This document shows positions 46,856 through 56,101 of a DNA stretch of 64,000 nucleotides, one piece after another. Positions within the stretch are counted from its first letter, which is position 1. Every line of letters starts with the position of its first letter. The DNA comes from Longimicrobiales bacterium. Lineage in GTDB: Bacteria > Gemmatimonadota > Gemmatimonadetes > Longimicrobiales > Gaopeijiaceae. Position numbers and translations under genes: made by a program. The stretch is taken from the NCBI GenBank assembly GCA_028823235.1, contig JAPKBW010000009.1, positions 62,001 to 126,000 of the forward strand, written 5' to 3'. The notes under the pieces were generated by a model that worked only from the letters and a program-made list of their open reading frames with translations, did no database searches and had not been told where the DNA came from.

Positions 46856-47018
46856 GCGGGAAGTTGGACGGGCTGATGGGTCCACTCAAGGCTCGGTCCG
46901 CAATTTCCGCCAAGATATACGCATATGTGCGAACGAATCCGTCGGCCCACAGACTCTGCGTCCAACTCATCTATACTCAGTTGCCCAACGGTAGGATGCT
47001 TCCGGCGGGCGCACGGTC

Positions 47019-47255
47019 ATGACAACACAGACCTGGATCGACAAGGCGGGAGAAATGGTCGTGCGAGATGGATTGGTGGAAACCGAGATCGGTCGCACGA
47101 CGGAACAGTTCGGCTTGATCGCCCACGTTTTCAGCACCTATGTGGCGTTTTGCAGCCGAGCGGACGCGTTCCACTTTCAGCGAAGGATCAACTCATTCCA
47201 GCTGATGAATGATGGTGACCGCGGGTGGATGACATTGCAGGTATTCAGTGACTGA
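47019..47255 (+). pseudogene. C-terminal half of an NTF2-like (SnoaL-type) protein
   Basis: The frame encodes WIDKAGEMVVRDGLVETEIG, RTTEQFGLIAHVFSTYVAFC, then FHFQRRINSFQLMNDGDRGW and VFSD. The pattern EIxRxTxxFGxIAHVFSTY...INSxQLxxDGxRxW is the second half of the nuclear transport factor 2-like family of about 150 residues. The first half is absent, and PFxRGINS has become FHFQRRINS, so it is probably a decayed copy. It lies upstream of mutS on the opposite strand and overlaps the DUF302 remnant by 8 bases. Confidence 0.55.
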
Positions 47256-47466
47256 GAGCATTTCCTGTGGCTACGAAACGACACCGCGGGTAGCCGTCGA
47301 TAACGCCGACACGAGAGTACGCGAGGCGCTGACAATCGAGAGGTTCGGCGCCCTCACCGAGATCGATGTCGCCGGAGCGGTCAATGACACGCTCGGGGCG
47401 AGACGATCATGCGCCGCTCGGCGAGGATGTCGCAACCCGCCTAAGCGGGTCATCGAGCCTCTGTAG
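47248..47466 (+). pseudogene. DUF302 protein remnant
   Basis: The frame encodes TPRVAVDNADTRVREALTIE, RFGALTEIDVAGAVNDTLGA and then CRNPPKRVIEPL before a stop. DUF302 proteins read VREALxxEGFGVLTEIDVxATLxxKLG...LGACNPPLAxRxLExEP...LLPCN. The segment between NDTLG and CRNPP is shortened, ACNPP is altered and the LLPCN end is missing, so this is a truncated, degenerate copy. Together with the adjacent NTF2-like fragment it fills the gap between mutS and the SPOR gene. Confidence 0.6.
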
Positions 47467-47487
47467 AGCAGACTCGACACACCTGAG

Positions 47488-48411
47488 TCAATCGCGGATC
47501 AGCAACTCTGGGCGCTCGTCACGGACGAGGGCTGCATTGACGCCCTGAGCGGCGAGCTCTTCAAGAAGATCGACCGCCGCAGACCGCTCGGCGAACCGGC
47601 CGGCCCGGACGTGGGTGAACTGACTACCTTCCACACGCACCACGCGAACATCGACGCCTGCAGCCTTCACTTCCGCGAATAGCACGAGCGCGCGCTCTTC
47701 CTCGCCGAACGCGCCGAGCTGGACGTAGTAGTTCATCGCAGGCTCGGTGGCTTCTTCAGTGACAGCGGAGTCGTCTGTCGTCGAGGCCTCCGTGGCTGAA
47801 GCCTCTGCCGCTGTAGCCGAGTCCATCGCTGACCCACTAGCAGCATGCGTAATTGGAGCCCCCTCAGGCCCAGGCGACGGACTCTCAGTCGACGTGGCCG
47901 AAGTGGCGCGGGTCGGGATGTCACCTGGCGGCGGTACCGGCCCGGCATTAGCAATCCACGCCTCAGCTCGGCCACGGGCATCTGATCGTGGATAGTCGCG
48001 GGAAAGCGTGTTCACATAATCACGGGCGGCGACCTCATCACCCATGGCGAACGCGGCCTGCGCGAGTCTCATCACGGCGTCCGGCGTGAACTGCCCCGAC
48101 GGGTACAACACGACGAGACGCCGGAAGTCGAGTTCAGCCTGGACCGGGTCCACGGTCAGACGGCCCCTGAGCCACAACCCACGCTGCCGTTCCCTGCGGG
48201 TGGCGTCCAACCGTTCGTCCTCCCACCAGACGATCAACTCATCACGGGCTTCGTCTGTCCGTCCCATCCGAGTCAGTTGCTCGACCGGCTCTAGCGTCGA
48301 TTGGGCCTCGACAACATCGGGCTGCATCAGCAGGGTGAACGCGGTCAGCACAGACACAAGTCCGACCCTCAAACCACCGCGCACCGCAAGGCTCCGCTCT
48401 CTACCGGTCAT
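47488..48411 (-). CDS. Secreted TPR/SPOR-domain protein
   Basis: The start is the ATG at 48411, overlapping the holA stop as ATGA; it gives a signal sequence (LRVGLVSVLTAFTLLMQPDVVEA). Residues about 40-150 look like YbgF-type TPR helices (LDFRRLVVLYPSGQFTPDAV, YVNTLSRDYPRSDARGRAEA). A Ser/Thr/Ala-rich linker of about 75 residues follows, then a C-terminal SPOR domain (NYYVQLGAFGEEERALVLFA ... VRAGRFAERSAAVDLLEELA). SPOR domains bind denuded peptidoglycan at septa, so the protein probably acts in the cell envelope. About 307 residues. Confidence 0.88.
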   Translation of the reverse strand: MTGRERSLAVRGGLRVGLVSVLTAFTLLMQPDVVEAQSTLEPVEQLTRMGRTDEARDELIVWWEDERLDATRRERQRGLWLRGRLTVDPVQAELDFRRLVVLYPSGQFTPDAVMRLAQAAFAMGDEVAARDYVNTLSRDYPRSDARGRAEAWIANAGPVPPPGDIPTRATSATSTESPSPGPEGAPITHAASGSAMDSATAAEASATEASTTDDSAVTEEATEPAMNYYVQLGAFGEEERALVLFAEVKAAGVDVRVVRVEGSQFTHVRAGRFAERSAAVDLLEELAAQGVNAALVRDERPELLIRD

Positions 48412-49448
48412 GCTGCCTCCGCATAAACCCGCAGCCCAAGCAGCCACGACTCCAGAAAATGTTCGTCGGTATGTGGGCTCGCCTTTAACAGCCGGTCCAC
48501 GTCGAGTAGCCCTTCGAGCGCGTGGTCGACATGAGGTAGTGACCACTTTCGTGCCTGAGAGCCGACGCGCCTTGCCAACCACTTCTGATGATGCGGGAGC
48601 ACGGCTTCGAGGCCGCCCGGACCCTTTTCTAGTGCGATACCGAGTCGCAGGAATTGGGTGGCCAGTCCGATCACGAGACTGACGCCGGAGTCTCCCTGAG
48701 ACAGCAAAACGGGTAGGCCCCGGCCGGCCTGCTCAAATTTCCGATCGGCGACCAGGTCGAACCACCCCCACCGATCCTGGGAGGGGAGCTTGGTACCCGC
48801 AGCATCGACGTCAGCCAGTGTGATGGTCTTCCGTTCGTCGATGAAGTCGGCCAACTTCGCCACTTCCTGCGACAGAACGCCAAGGTTCGTCCCGATCGCC
48901 GCGCCCAGCGCCTGTGCGGCCGAGACCTCAAACTCGACTCCGTGCTCCTCCGTGGCTCGCGCCATAAGCCAGCCCGGGACATCCGCCTCGGTGATCGCCC
49001 GGAACTCGACAGTCCGGCTGAACTTCGCCAGTTGGCTGTAGAATTTTGCCTTGGACGCCGAGGGAACAGTACAGCTGAGAATCAACGCCAGTCCCGGGGG
49101 CGGATTTTGCGCCACCGCGAGCAGAGCTTCCCTCGCATGCTTCGATCCGGATAGCCCCTCGACTTCGCTCAGTACGACAACCCGCCATTCGGCCATCATC
49201 GGTGGTGTCGCAATGATCGACGCCAGAGTCTCCGCATCGACGTTGCTGCCGCTGATCCGATCGAGGTTGAAATCCCGAGTCCCCGGATCGACATGCGCGT
49301 CGATGAGCGCGCGGACCGTGAGGTCTTTCCGGAAATGGTCTTCGCCATGGAGGTAGAAGACACCGCCGGGTTCAGAACCGAGTTTCCGGATGGAGGCGAG
49401 CGTAGTCACGTCTCGAATCTCGCCTCGGGCCTCACCTCTGGAAACCAC
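48408..49448 (-). CDS. holA: DNA polymerase III subunit delta
   Basis: HolA is the clamp-loader wrench that opens the beta sliding clamp. The sequence has the family N-terminus GVFYLHGEDHFRKDLTVRAL, the segment ATPPMMAEWRVVVLSEVEGL, and VSAAQALGAAIGTNLGVLSQ followed by EVAKLADF. At 346 residues it is full length. The GTG at 49448 lies 8 bases after the anti-sigma stop; a GTG 13 codons further in is an alternative start. Confidence 0.9.
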   Translation of the reverse strand: MVSRGEARGEIRDVTTLASIRKLGSEPGGVFYLHGEDHFRKDLTVRALIDAHVDPGTRDFNLDRISGSNVDAETLASIIATPPMMAEWRVVVLSEVEGLSGSKHAREALLAVAQNPPPGLALILSCTVPSASKAKFYSQLAKFSRTVEFRAITEADVPGWLMARATEEHGVEFEVSAAQALGAAIGTNLGVLSQEVAKLADFIDERKTITLADVDAAGTKLPSQDRWGWFDLVADRKFEQAGRGLPVLLSQGDSGVSLVIGLATQFLRLGIALEKGPGGLEAVLPHHQKWLARRVGSQARKWSLPHVDHALEGLLDVDRLLKASPHTDEHFLESWLLGLRVYAEAA

Positions 49449-49456
49449 CGATCAAC

Positions 49457-50008
49457 TCAACGATCGGGGAGAAATCTCTGACGCCCGCCAACTTGCTGAT
49501 CGTAGCGTTGCGACAAAGGTGTGTAGTCGTAGAGAATCGTATTCTCCCAGAGACCCTCGTCCAGATCATCACCCGCCTTCGAGCTGAACACGCGGGGAGG
49601 CGAACTCGCTGCCCGTACGGGTGACCGGGAAGGCGCACGATCGACGACGATCGGAGCCAACTCCACGGCTCTCGACCCAGCGAACATTGTCGGAGACCAT
49701 GCCGCCGCAGTCAGGAGCAGCGCGATACCGAGTACGGTCATCGCAGGCGTACCGGACGCGGCATGAACTCCGAGCAAGCGCTCATCATCGACGTGAAACA
49801 GCCTGTGTCGCAGGCGGGGTTCGAAGTCCGCGCGCAGCTCCGGCTCGGGGAGCGACCGAAGAAGCTGTCCGCCATGAACGACGACGTGCCGGTATCGGAC
49901 ACACGCAGAACAGGCGCCGAGGTGTCGTTGAATAGACGCTGCTTCCTCGCTGGACGTATCACCGTCCAGGTACTCCGTGAGGCGAGCTACGACTTCGGAA
50001 CAGTTCAT
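49457..50008 (-). CDS. Anti-sigma factor with zinc-finger domain
   Basis: The first 45 residues form a ZAS/zf-HC2 anti-sigma domain: MNCSEVVARLTEYLDGDTSS and RHLGACSACVRYRHVV, with the HxxxCxxC ligands H29, C33 and C36. A membrane segment (VLGIALLLTAAAWSPTMFAG) lies near residues 92-111 and the C-terminal 70 residues are a proline/serine-rich, presumably periplasmic part ending RQRFLPDR. It should bind and hold the ECF sigma factor encoded upstream. An intrinsic terminator stands between the two genes. Confidence 0.88.
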   Translation of the reverse strand: MNCSEVVARLTEYLDGDTSSEEAASIQRHLGACSACVRYRHVVVHGGQLLRSLPEPELRADFEPRLRHRLFHVDDERLLGVHAASGTPAMTVLGIALLLTAAAWSPTMFAGSRAVELAPIVVDRAPSRSPVRAASSPPRVFSSKAGDDLDEGLWENTILYDYTPLSQRYDQQVGGRQRFLPDR

Positions 50009-50094
50009 CGAATCGGTCTCTCAAGACGACTACAGACCCCAGTGGCCTTAACTCCGTGTCCGGTTACTACTGCACGTGCACGGCAGGGTTCCAC

Positions 50095-50133
50095 AAAAAA
50101 CAAGCCCCCACCGGGTTTCCCCGGCGGGGGCTT
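50095..50133 (-). terminator. Strong intrinsic terminator between sigma and anti-sigma genes
   Basis: On the reverse strand AAGCCCCCGCCGGG pairs with CCCGGTGGGGGCTT over 14 bp (one G-U) around a GAAA tetraloop, followed by GTTTTTT. It begins 57 bases after the sigma factor stop and ends 87 bases before the anti-sigma start. Read-through or an internal promoter must supply the downstream genes. Confidence 0.92.
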
Positions 50134-50189
50134 TCCCCACCCCACCCCACCTCACACTCGGACGAAGTACGCTTCAGTGGCACACCTCG

Positions 50190-50843
50190 TCAGTCAATCA
50201 TGGGAGCAATGATGTGCGCGAAGTTGTTCCGCGCACGATTTAGTCGACTCTTTACCGTCCCGAGGTTACAGCCCGTGATATCGGCGATCTCCTCGTACGT
50301 CTTTCCTTCCATCTCGCGGAGGACAAAAACGATGCGGTGATGCTCAGGCAGCTGCTCCACGGCCTCTTCGACCTTGGCCCGAAGGTGTCGCTTCCGGAAC
50401 AGGTCGTCAGGCTTGTACTGCGTGTCCTCCCACTCGAGCGGCCGATGGTCGGCGTCCCAGTTCTTCTTGAGCGTCTGGAAGAGCACCAGCGGATTACGGG
50501 CCCGATTCCGCAGCTCGTTCTTCGCAAGATTACTCGCGATCGTGTAGATCCATGTCGAAAACTTCTTCGACTTATCGAAACGGTGCAGGTGTCGGTAGAC
50601 ACGGACGAACGTCTCCTGAACCAAGTCCTGCCCGCGCTCGCGATCACCGATGGTCCGGTACACGAAGTTCAGCAGCCTCTGGTCATATCGACGCACCAGA
50701 TCGTTGAACGCCCGGGGATCTCCATCGAGAGATGCCTGGACAACCTCGGAATCGGTCATTTCGCCCAGCTTCAGACGGTGGTCACGAGCTTCGCTCGGCA
50801 TCACCTGAAGTTCAGTTGTTTCCTTCTTACGTGCCCTAGCCAT
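50190..50843 (-). CDS. ECF-type RNA polymerase sigma factor
   Basis: The 217-residue protein has sigma region 2 (FNDLVRRYDQRLLNFVYRTI, GQDLVQETFVRVYRHLHRFD, KFSTWIYTIASNLAKNELRN) and region 4 (EEAVEQLPEHHRIVFVLREM, EGKTYEEIADITGCNLGTVK, SRLNRARNNF). It has no region 1.1 or 3, as in the extracytoplasmic function group. The N-terminus carries a basic extension (MARARKKETTE). It is followed by its likely anti-sigma factor, so it should respond to an envelope signal. The 238 bases upstream hold no gene and should contain its promoter, which I could not identify. Confidence 0.93.
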   Translation of the reverse strand: MARARKKETTELQVMPSEARDHRLKLGEMTDSEVVQASLDGDPRAFNDLVRRYDQRLLNFVYRTIGDRERGQDLVQETFVRVYRHLHRFDKSKKFSTWIYTIASNLAKNELRNRARNPLVLFQTLKKNWDADHRPLEWEDTQYKPDDLFRKRHLRAKVEEAVEQLPEHHRIVFVLREMEGKTYEEIADITGCNLGTVKSRLNRARNNFAHIIAPMID

Positions 50844-51081
50844 GTCTCACCCCCTAGTTGCGGCAACCCGCACTGTCGGCAGATACACTCCTCACACGCC
50901 CTCTGGGAGTGCATAGGTCGTGCCAACCGTAGAATCCCGCTACCTCGCCGCAGATCAACTCCTACTGTCCTATTCATGTGACGTCTCAGCGACGCCGATC
51001 AAGACACATCGGCAGGAATCGAGTTGCATCTACCTGTCCCTCTTTCAGATAGGGCAGAGATCCAATCGGGTTGCACACCGC

Positions 51082-52446
51082 TCAACTCTCGGCGACCACG
51101 ACCTCCACAGGCGCAAGACCAAGAGACTCGAGTTCGGGTGTGATTATGTCGGCATCGCCAGCAACGATGACCTGGACCTCGTCCGGTCGCATGTGCCTCG
51201 CCGCAGCCGCAGCCGACTGCTCGGTGGTCACCCCACGAACCGTGTCCCGGTAACGATCGAAATGGTCGTCCGGCAGCCCGAAGACGACGAGCTGGGTGAT
51301 GCGAGTCGCGATCTGCCCCGCGCTCTCGAGCTGCAGACCGAAAATCCCGGCCGCGTAGTCCCGTGCGGCCGCGACTTCCTCGTCGCGGGGACCATCGTCA
51401 GCCATGAGCTGCAACTCTTTTATGATCTCACGCACGGCAGGCGCGGTTACGTCATTGCCGACCGAGGTGCCGATCTGAAACGGACCGGCCTCGCTACGGA
51501 AGGTGAAGCGTGAGCGGATCCCGTACGTGTAGCCGTGGTCCTCGCGGAGATTCAGGTTCAGGCGACTCGTAAACATGCCTCCTAGCACCATGTTGGCGAT
51601 CGAAAGCGGGTAGTAGTCCCGAGTAGAGCGAGCGGCTCCCACATGGCCGATTCGGACCTCCGACTGGACCGAGCCGGGCCGATCGACCACGACGAGTCGC
51701 CTGTCGCGCGTCGCTGGCTCGACGACGAAGTCCGGTCGAGAAGCAGGAGCCCCCGACCAGTCACCAAAATGCTCACCGATCATTGCGACGACCTCGTCGG
51801 GCTCCACGTCGCCGACGATGATCATTCCCCCACCCTCCGGACGATAGTTCGCATCGACGTAGCCCAGCATAGCCTCGCGGGTCACCGCGGCGATGGACTC
51901 CTCACTACCATCGACGGCTCGCCGATACGGAACTCCGTCCGCGAAGTAGCGCACCCTCGCCGAGTCCGTGGCTAGCGCTCCCGGATCCATGCGTCGTTGA
52001 CGGATCTGGGCTAGCTGCTGCTCACGAGCTCGGGCCACCTCCGCCTCAGGGAAGTCGGGTTCGAATACCATCTCGGCCAGAATCGCCATCGCCTCGGGAA
52101 GTCGGTCCGCGAGACATGACAGCCCGATACTCGTGCCTTCCCACCCACCGGACGCGCCGACACGGGCGCCAATTCGTTCGAGGGACTCCGCCAGGGCCGA
52201 GCCACTTCTCTTCTTCGTGCCACCCTCGAGTGTGTCCGCGGTAAGCACTCCGAGGCCTGCAGCTGCACTACCGAGTGCCGCCTCCCCTGCCCTCATGAAG
52301 AGATTCACGCTGACCATCGGAAGTCGATTCATGCACCCGATTCGAAGGTCAAGGTCATGCGCGGCAGTGCGCCGCTCAACCGCCGGGAATGCAAAGTCGC
52401 GTGGCGCGCCCGAAGCCGGCGGGGACGACCGATCGAGCGGGCTCAT
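51082..52446 (-). CDS. M16 peptidase-like subunit lacking the zinc motif
   Basis: The 454-residue protein has the M16 fold but not the HxxEH site; the corresponding position reads AAGLGVLTADTLEGGTKKRS. It retains the C-terminal substrate-clamp motif REDHGYTYGIRSRFTF (the Arg/Tyr region of the paired subunit) and the glycine-rich GGMIIVGDVEPDEVVAMIGE. M16B enzymes often work as an active/inactive heterodimer, and the active partner is encoded immediately upstream with an ATGA overlap. No clear signal peptide is present, so the location is uncertain. Confidence 0.9.
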   Translation of the reverse strand: MSPLDRSSPPASGAPRDFAFPAVERRTAAHDLDLRIGCMNRLPMVSVNLFMRAGEAALGSAAAGLGVLTADTLEGGTKKRSGSALAESLERIGARVGASGGWEGTSIGLSCLADRLPEAMAILAEMVFEPDFPEAEVARAREQQLAQIRQRRMDPGALATDSARVRYFADGVPYRRAVDGSEESIAAVTREAMLGYVDANYRPEGGGMIIVGDVEPDEVVAMIGEHFGDWSGAPASRPDFVVEPATRDRRLVVVDRPGSVQSEVRIGHVGAARSTRDYYPLSIANMVLGGMFTSRLNLNLREDHGYTYGIRSRFTFRSEAGPFQIGTSVGNDVTAPAVREIIKELQLMADDGPRDEEVAAARDYAAGIFGLQLESAGQIATRITQLVVFGLPDDHFDRYRDTVRGVTTEQSAAAAARHMRPDEVQVIVAGDADIITPELESLGLAPVEVVVAES

Positions 52447-53720
52447 CGGCTCGTCTCCGGCTGGTAAGTAACAATCGCTCGGTTGTCCGCTCCGAGTCGG
52501 GTTCCTGCGAAGTCCTTGATCTGATCGAGGGTGACCGCCCGAAGCCGATCAAGCTCGCGATTCAAACGGCCCGGATCATCGAAGTACAGGTCGAACATCG
52601 AGAGCAGGTCGGCTCGTTCAGCCGTCCGCTCCAGTGCTCGCACCAAGTCCGTCTCGGTGAGAGCGATCGCACGATCGATCTCGCTCTGTTGCGCCTCCGC
52701 CAGTGCGTCGATCTCCTCAATCATCGCCCGCTCAAGCTCTTCAGGGTCGCCCCCTGGATAACCCGTGGCCCAGACCAAGAACATCGAGGCGCCCGTCAGC
52801 AGCGGATAGACGTACGTCACAACCCCTTTCGCCACCTGTCGCTCCCGCACAAGGCGCCGATACAATCGGGACGCCCGCCCCATACCGAGAAGGGCCTGAG
52901 AAACCTCTGCCACTGCGAAGTCCTCCGCATCATACGAAGGAGACCGGAAGGCCATAATGACCCGAGGCAGGGGAACATCCGCCACCACGTGATCCCGCAC
53001 GGTCTGCCCGATTAGAGGTTCGACATCCGGATTGCCGGGGAGCGTCGGGATCGGCCCACCGGGCTCGATGTCTCCGAAATACCGTTTGATCTGCTCGAGG
53101 GCCGCTACCGGCTCAATGTCCCCCGCTAGCGTCAGGACTGCATTGTCCGGCACATAGAACGTTTCAAAAAACGAGCCGACATCGTCGAGTGTCGCTGCAT
53201 CGATGTCCTCCATCGAGCCGATCACAGTGTGCCGATAGGGATGTCCCTCGGGGTAGATCAGCTTCTGAACGCGTTCGCTCCAGTCCCCATACGGCTGATT
53301 GTCGTATCGCTGGAGTTTTTCATTTTTCACCACGTCGCGCTGGTTGTCGAGCTTCTCCTGCGTCATCGCGGGGAGCATCCAGCCCATGCGATCAGATTCT
53401 AGCCACAGCGTCAGCTCGAGGTCGTTCGAGGGCACGGTTTCAAAGTAGTTCGTGCGATCGAACCACGTCGTGGCGTTCAGGGTGCCGCCGACACGTTCGA
53501 TCAACTCGAAGTGCCGGTTCTTCGGCACGTGCGCGGATCCCTGAAACATCATGTGCTCGAAGAGATGGGCGAAACCGGTCATTCCTTCGACCTCGTTCCG
53601 CGACCCAACACCGTACCAGAGGTTGGTCGCCACGACGGGGACCGTCCGATCAGGTGCGAGGACGACCTTGAGTCCATTGTCCAGGCGGTGTCGCTCGAAA
53701 GGGATCGAGAGTTGACTCAT
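52443..53720 (-). CDS. M16 zinc metallopeptidase, active subunit
   Basis: The inverted zinc motif HLFEH (H52, E55, H56) stands in MTGFAHLFEHMMFQG, with a downstream Glu in NEKLQRYDNQPYG as the likely third ligand. The 425-residue protein has both M16 halves (N-terminal catalytic, C-terminal with PLPRVIMAFRSPSYDAEDFA). It should degrade short peptides, together with the next gene. No signal peptide is evident. The start directly follows the TPR gene stop. Confidence 0.93.
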   Translation of the reverse strand: MSQLSIPFERHRLDNGLKVVLAPDRTVPVVATNLWYGVGSRNEVEGMTGFAHLFEHMMFQGSAHVPKNRHFELIERVGGTLNATTWFDRTNYFETVPSNDLELTLWLESDRMGWMLPAMTQEKLDNQRDVVKNEKLQRYDNQPYGDWSERVQKLIYPEGHPYRHTVIGSMEDIDAATLDDVGSFFETFYVPDNAVLTLAGDIEPVAALEQIKRYFGDIEPGGPIPTLPGNPDVEPLIGQTVRDHVVADVPLPRVIMAFRSPSYDAEDFAVAEVSQALLGMGRASRLYRRLVRERQVAKGVVTYVYPLLTGASMFLVWATGYPGGDPEELERAMIEEIDALAEAQQSEIDRAIALTETDLVRALERTAERADLLSMFDLYFDDPGRLNRELDRLRAVTLDQIKDFAGTRLGADNRAIVTYQPETSR

Positions 53721-54560
53721 TCAGGGTCTCTCGTTGAGTCGAGTGCGAAGCAGATCTGGGGCGAAGTCTTCCATCAGCATCTCGCGGGCGGCGCCGTGAC
53801 CACCGTCGAGTCGGTCCTCCACATCGGTAACCAGCGCGAGGTCAGCTTCGGCAGCTCGAGTCCTCGCGCGTTCGAGCATTTCGTATGCGACGCCCTCTCG
53901 TCCAACTGCAGCCGTCGCCAACGAAGCAGCAAGCTGTGCGTCAACGTCCTCCTCAGCGATACGCGCGCCGGACAGGATCTCTCCTGCGCCCTCCTCAAAC
54001 TGTCCGGATTCGAGGAGCACGAGCCCGAACACGAGCCTCGCCCAGCCGTCATCAGGGTCGAGACTCACGGCCTCACCTAGTGCGTCGCTGGAGCGATCCC
54101 AATCCCGAGCCAGTGCATGGCCCACACCAAGTTCGTACGCGATCTGCGGATCGTCGGCATCGATCTCACGTGCCGCCTTGAGCTCACGCAACCCGTCTTC
54201 GAAGAGACCTTCACGAACGAGGTACGCTCCATAGAGCAATCGTCCGACGGCCACCTGAGGCGCCATCAATGCCGCTGCTCGAAGAGCTGGTTCAGCGTCG
54301 GCGTCATCGAAGTATGCGAGACCGTTCCCTGCGGTCGAAAGGATGTACGGATCCTCCGGATTGAGTGCGAGGGCCTGCTTGAATCGCTCATAGGCGACTC
54401 CCTCGAGACCCAGCTCGCGCTCCGCGACCCCAAGCCAGCAGTGCACGGCAGCTTCGTCCTTGAAGTCCTCGAGGTGGTCTCGCAGCAGCTCTACCGCACC
54501 CTCCCAGTCATTGTCCTCTGAAAGCGCGAGTACCCGTTCAAGTATTGTGTCGAGGTCCAT
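53721..54560 (-). CDS. Tetratricopeptide repeat protein
   Basis: The 279-residue protein consists of about six TPR units, for example VHCWLGVAERELGLEGVAYE, RFKQALALNPEDPYILSTAG, LRELKAAREIDADDPQIAYE and DALGEAVSLDPDDGWARLVF. It has no signal or membrane segment, so it is a cytoplasmic adaptor. It is squeezed between gpmI (TGATG overlap at 54560) and the M16 pair (adjacent stop and start), so the four genes are one unit. Partner unknown. Confidence 0.88.
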   Translation of the reverse strand: MDLDTILERVLALSEDNDWEGAVELLRDHLEDFKDEAAVHCWLGVAERELGLEGVAYERFKQALALNPEDPYILSTAGNGLAYFDDADAEPALRAAALMAPQVAVGRLLYGAYLVREGLFEDGLRELKAAREIDADDPQIAYELGVGHALARDWDRSSDALGEAVSLDPDDGWARLVFGLVLLESGQFEEGAGEILSGARIAEEDVDAQLAASLATAAVGREGVAYEMLERARTRAAEADLALVTDVEDRLDGGHGAAREMLMEDFAPDLLRTRLNERP

Positions 54561-56101
54561 CAGTCAGCTCGGTGTACAAGGGTTACGCCGGTCATTGCGA
54601 CAGGCGGTGCGACGGTCATGAATTCGAGAACGGTGGGTGCGACGTCAGCAAGTCGGCCGTCGCGGACGATGACATCGTCCCCATCCGTGGCCTGGGGGTC
54701 GTACACAATGAAGTCGACCGGAGTGGTCGTATGCGCCGTCCGCACGTTCCCCTCAGGATCGATCATCATCTCGCAATTTCCGTGGTCTGCCGTAATCAAC
54801 ACCACCCACTCAGGGTTCGCGTCGACGGTCGCGAGAATGTCCGTCATGCAGGCATCCACGGCCTCGACCGCACTGGTGGCAGCGGAAATCACACCCGTGT
54901 GCCCGACCATGTCCGGATTCGCGAAGTTCACGAGAATGAAGTCGTTCCCATCGGTCAGGCCGGCGATCACCGCATCCGAGACCCCGTGAGCGCTCATCTC
55001 AGGTTGAAGGTCATACGTCGCCACCTTGGGCGAGGAGACGAGACTGCGGCGCTCGCCTTCCCAGGGCGTCTCCTCCCCGCCGTTAAAGAAGTATGTCACG
55101 TGCGCGTACTTCTCCGACTCGGCGACCTTGAGCTGTGTGTGGCCGTTGGCCGCGAGGTGTTCAGAGAGTCCATCCCGAATGTTGTCCTTCGGGAATGCGA
55201 CCTCGGTGGGCAGGCCATCCGCGTATGCGGTCATCGTCACCACGCGGCCTGGCAGGCGGTCGGGACGATCGAAGCCGTCGAAGTCAGGAAGCGTGAGTGC
55301 TGAAGTGATCTGACGGACTCGATCCGCACGAAAGTTCATGAGAATGACTACGTCGTCAGCCGCCATCCCGGGTTCACCCACGCCGCGGATCCCGGTCGGC
55401 TCGATGAATTCGTCGGTCGTCCCGGCGGCATAGCTCTCTCTCAAGAAGGAGATGTCGTCCGCCCACACAGCGGCTTCGCCACTCACCATCAGGTCAAAAC
55501 CGCGCTTCGTCCGCTCCCATCGCTTGTCACGATCCATGACCCAGTAGCGCCCGCAGACGGAAGCGATCGCCCACTCGTCGTTGCACGCACATATCTCTTC
55601 AAGGGTCGAGAGGTATTCGATGCCCTTCGTAGGAGACGTATCGCGGCCGTCCGTCATGCAGTGGATTCGCACCCGGACGTCCGCAGGCAGCCGATCGAGA
55701 AGAGTCGTGAAGTGCCTGACATGACTGTGGACGCCTCCGTCGGACACGAGCCCTGCTATGTGGATCACGGAGCCCCGCGCGCGCGCTTGCTCGATAATCG
55801 ACGAAAGACCCAGAGCCTCCTCGAATGCTCCGTCCGCAATCGCCTTATCGATCCGGGCGATGTCCTGATACACGACACGGCCCGCCCCTAGGTTCAGGTG
55901 GCCCACCTCTGAGTTGCCCATCTGCCCGTCCGGGAGTCCGACGTCAGCACCTGAACACGCCAGGCGAGAACGCGGAAAGCCATCATAGAGACTCCGGAAC
56001 GTCGGCACATTCGCGAGCTCGACCGCGTTGCCAGTACTCGGCTCACCCTGAAAATCGGAGTGACCCCAGCCGTCCAGGATCACAAGGAGAACCTTTCTCA
56101 T
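54560..56101 (-). CDS. gpmI: 2,3-bisphosphoglycerate-independent phosphoglycerate mutase
   Basis: GpmI interconverts 3- and 2-phosphoglycerate with two manganese ions. The start is the ATG at 56101, giving the standard MRKVLLVILDGWG; the open frame further upstream is non-coding. The nucleophile is S64 in PDGQMGNSEVGHLNLGAGR, and the metal ligands include D10, and His/Asp residues in NFANPDMVGHTG and ITADHGN. 513 residues is the usual length. Confidence 0.97.
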   Translation of the reverse strand: MRKVLLVILDGWGHSDFQGEPSTGNAVELANVPTFRSLYDGFPRSRLACSGADVGLPDGQMGNSEVGHLNLGAGRVVYQDIARIDKAIADGAFEEALGLSSIIEQARARGSVIHIAGLVSDGGVHSHVRHFTTLLDRLPADVRVRIHCMTDGRDTSPTKGIEYLSTLEEICACNDEWAIASVCGRYWVMDRDKRWERTKRGFDLMVSGEAAVWADDISFLRESYAAGTTDEFIEPTGIRGVGEPGMAADDVVILMNFRADRVRQITSALTLPDFDGFDRPDRLPGRVVTMTAYADGLPTEVAFPKDNIRDGLSEHLAANGHTQLKVAESEKYAHVTYFFNGGEETPWEGERRSLVSSPKVATYDLQPEMSAHGVSDAVIAGLTDGNDFILVNFANPDMVGHTGVISAATSAVEAVDACMTDILATVDANPEWVVLITADHGNCEMMIDPEGNVRTAHTTTPVDFIVYDPQATDGDDVIVRDGRLADVAPTVLEFMTVAPPVAMTGVTLVHRAD

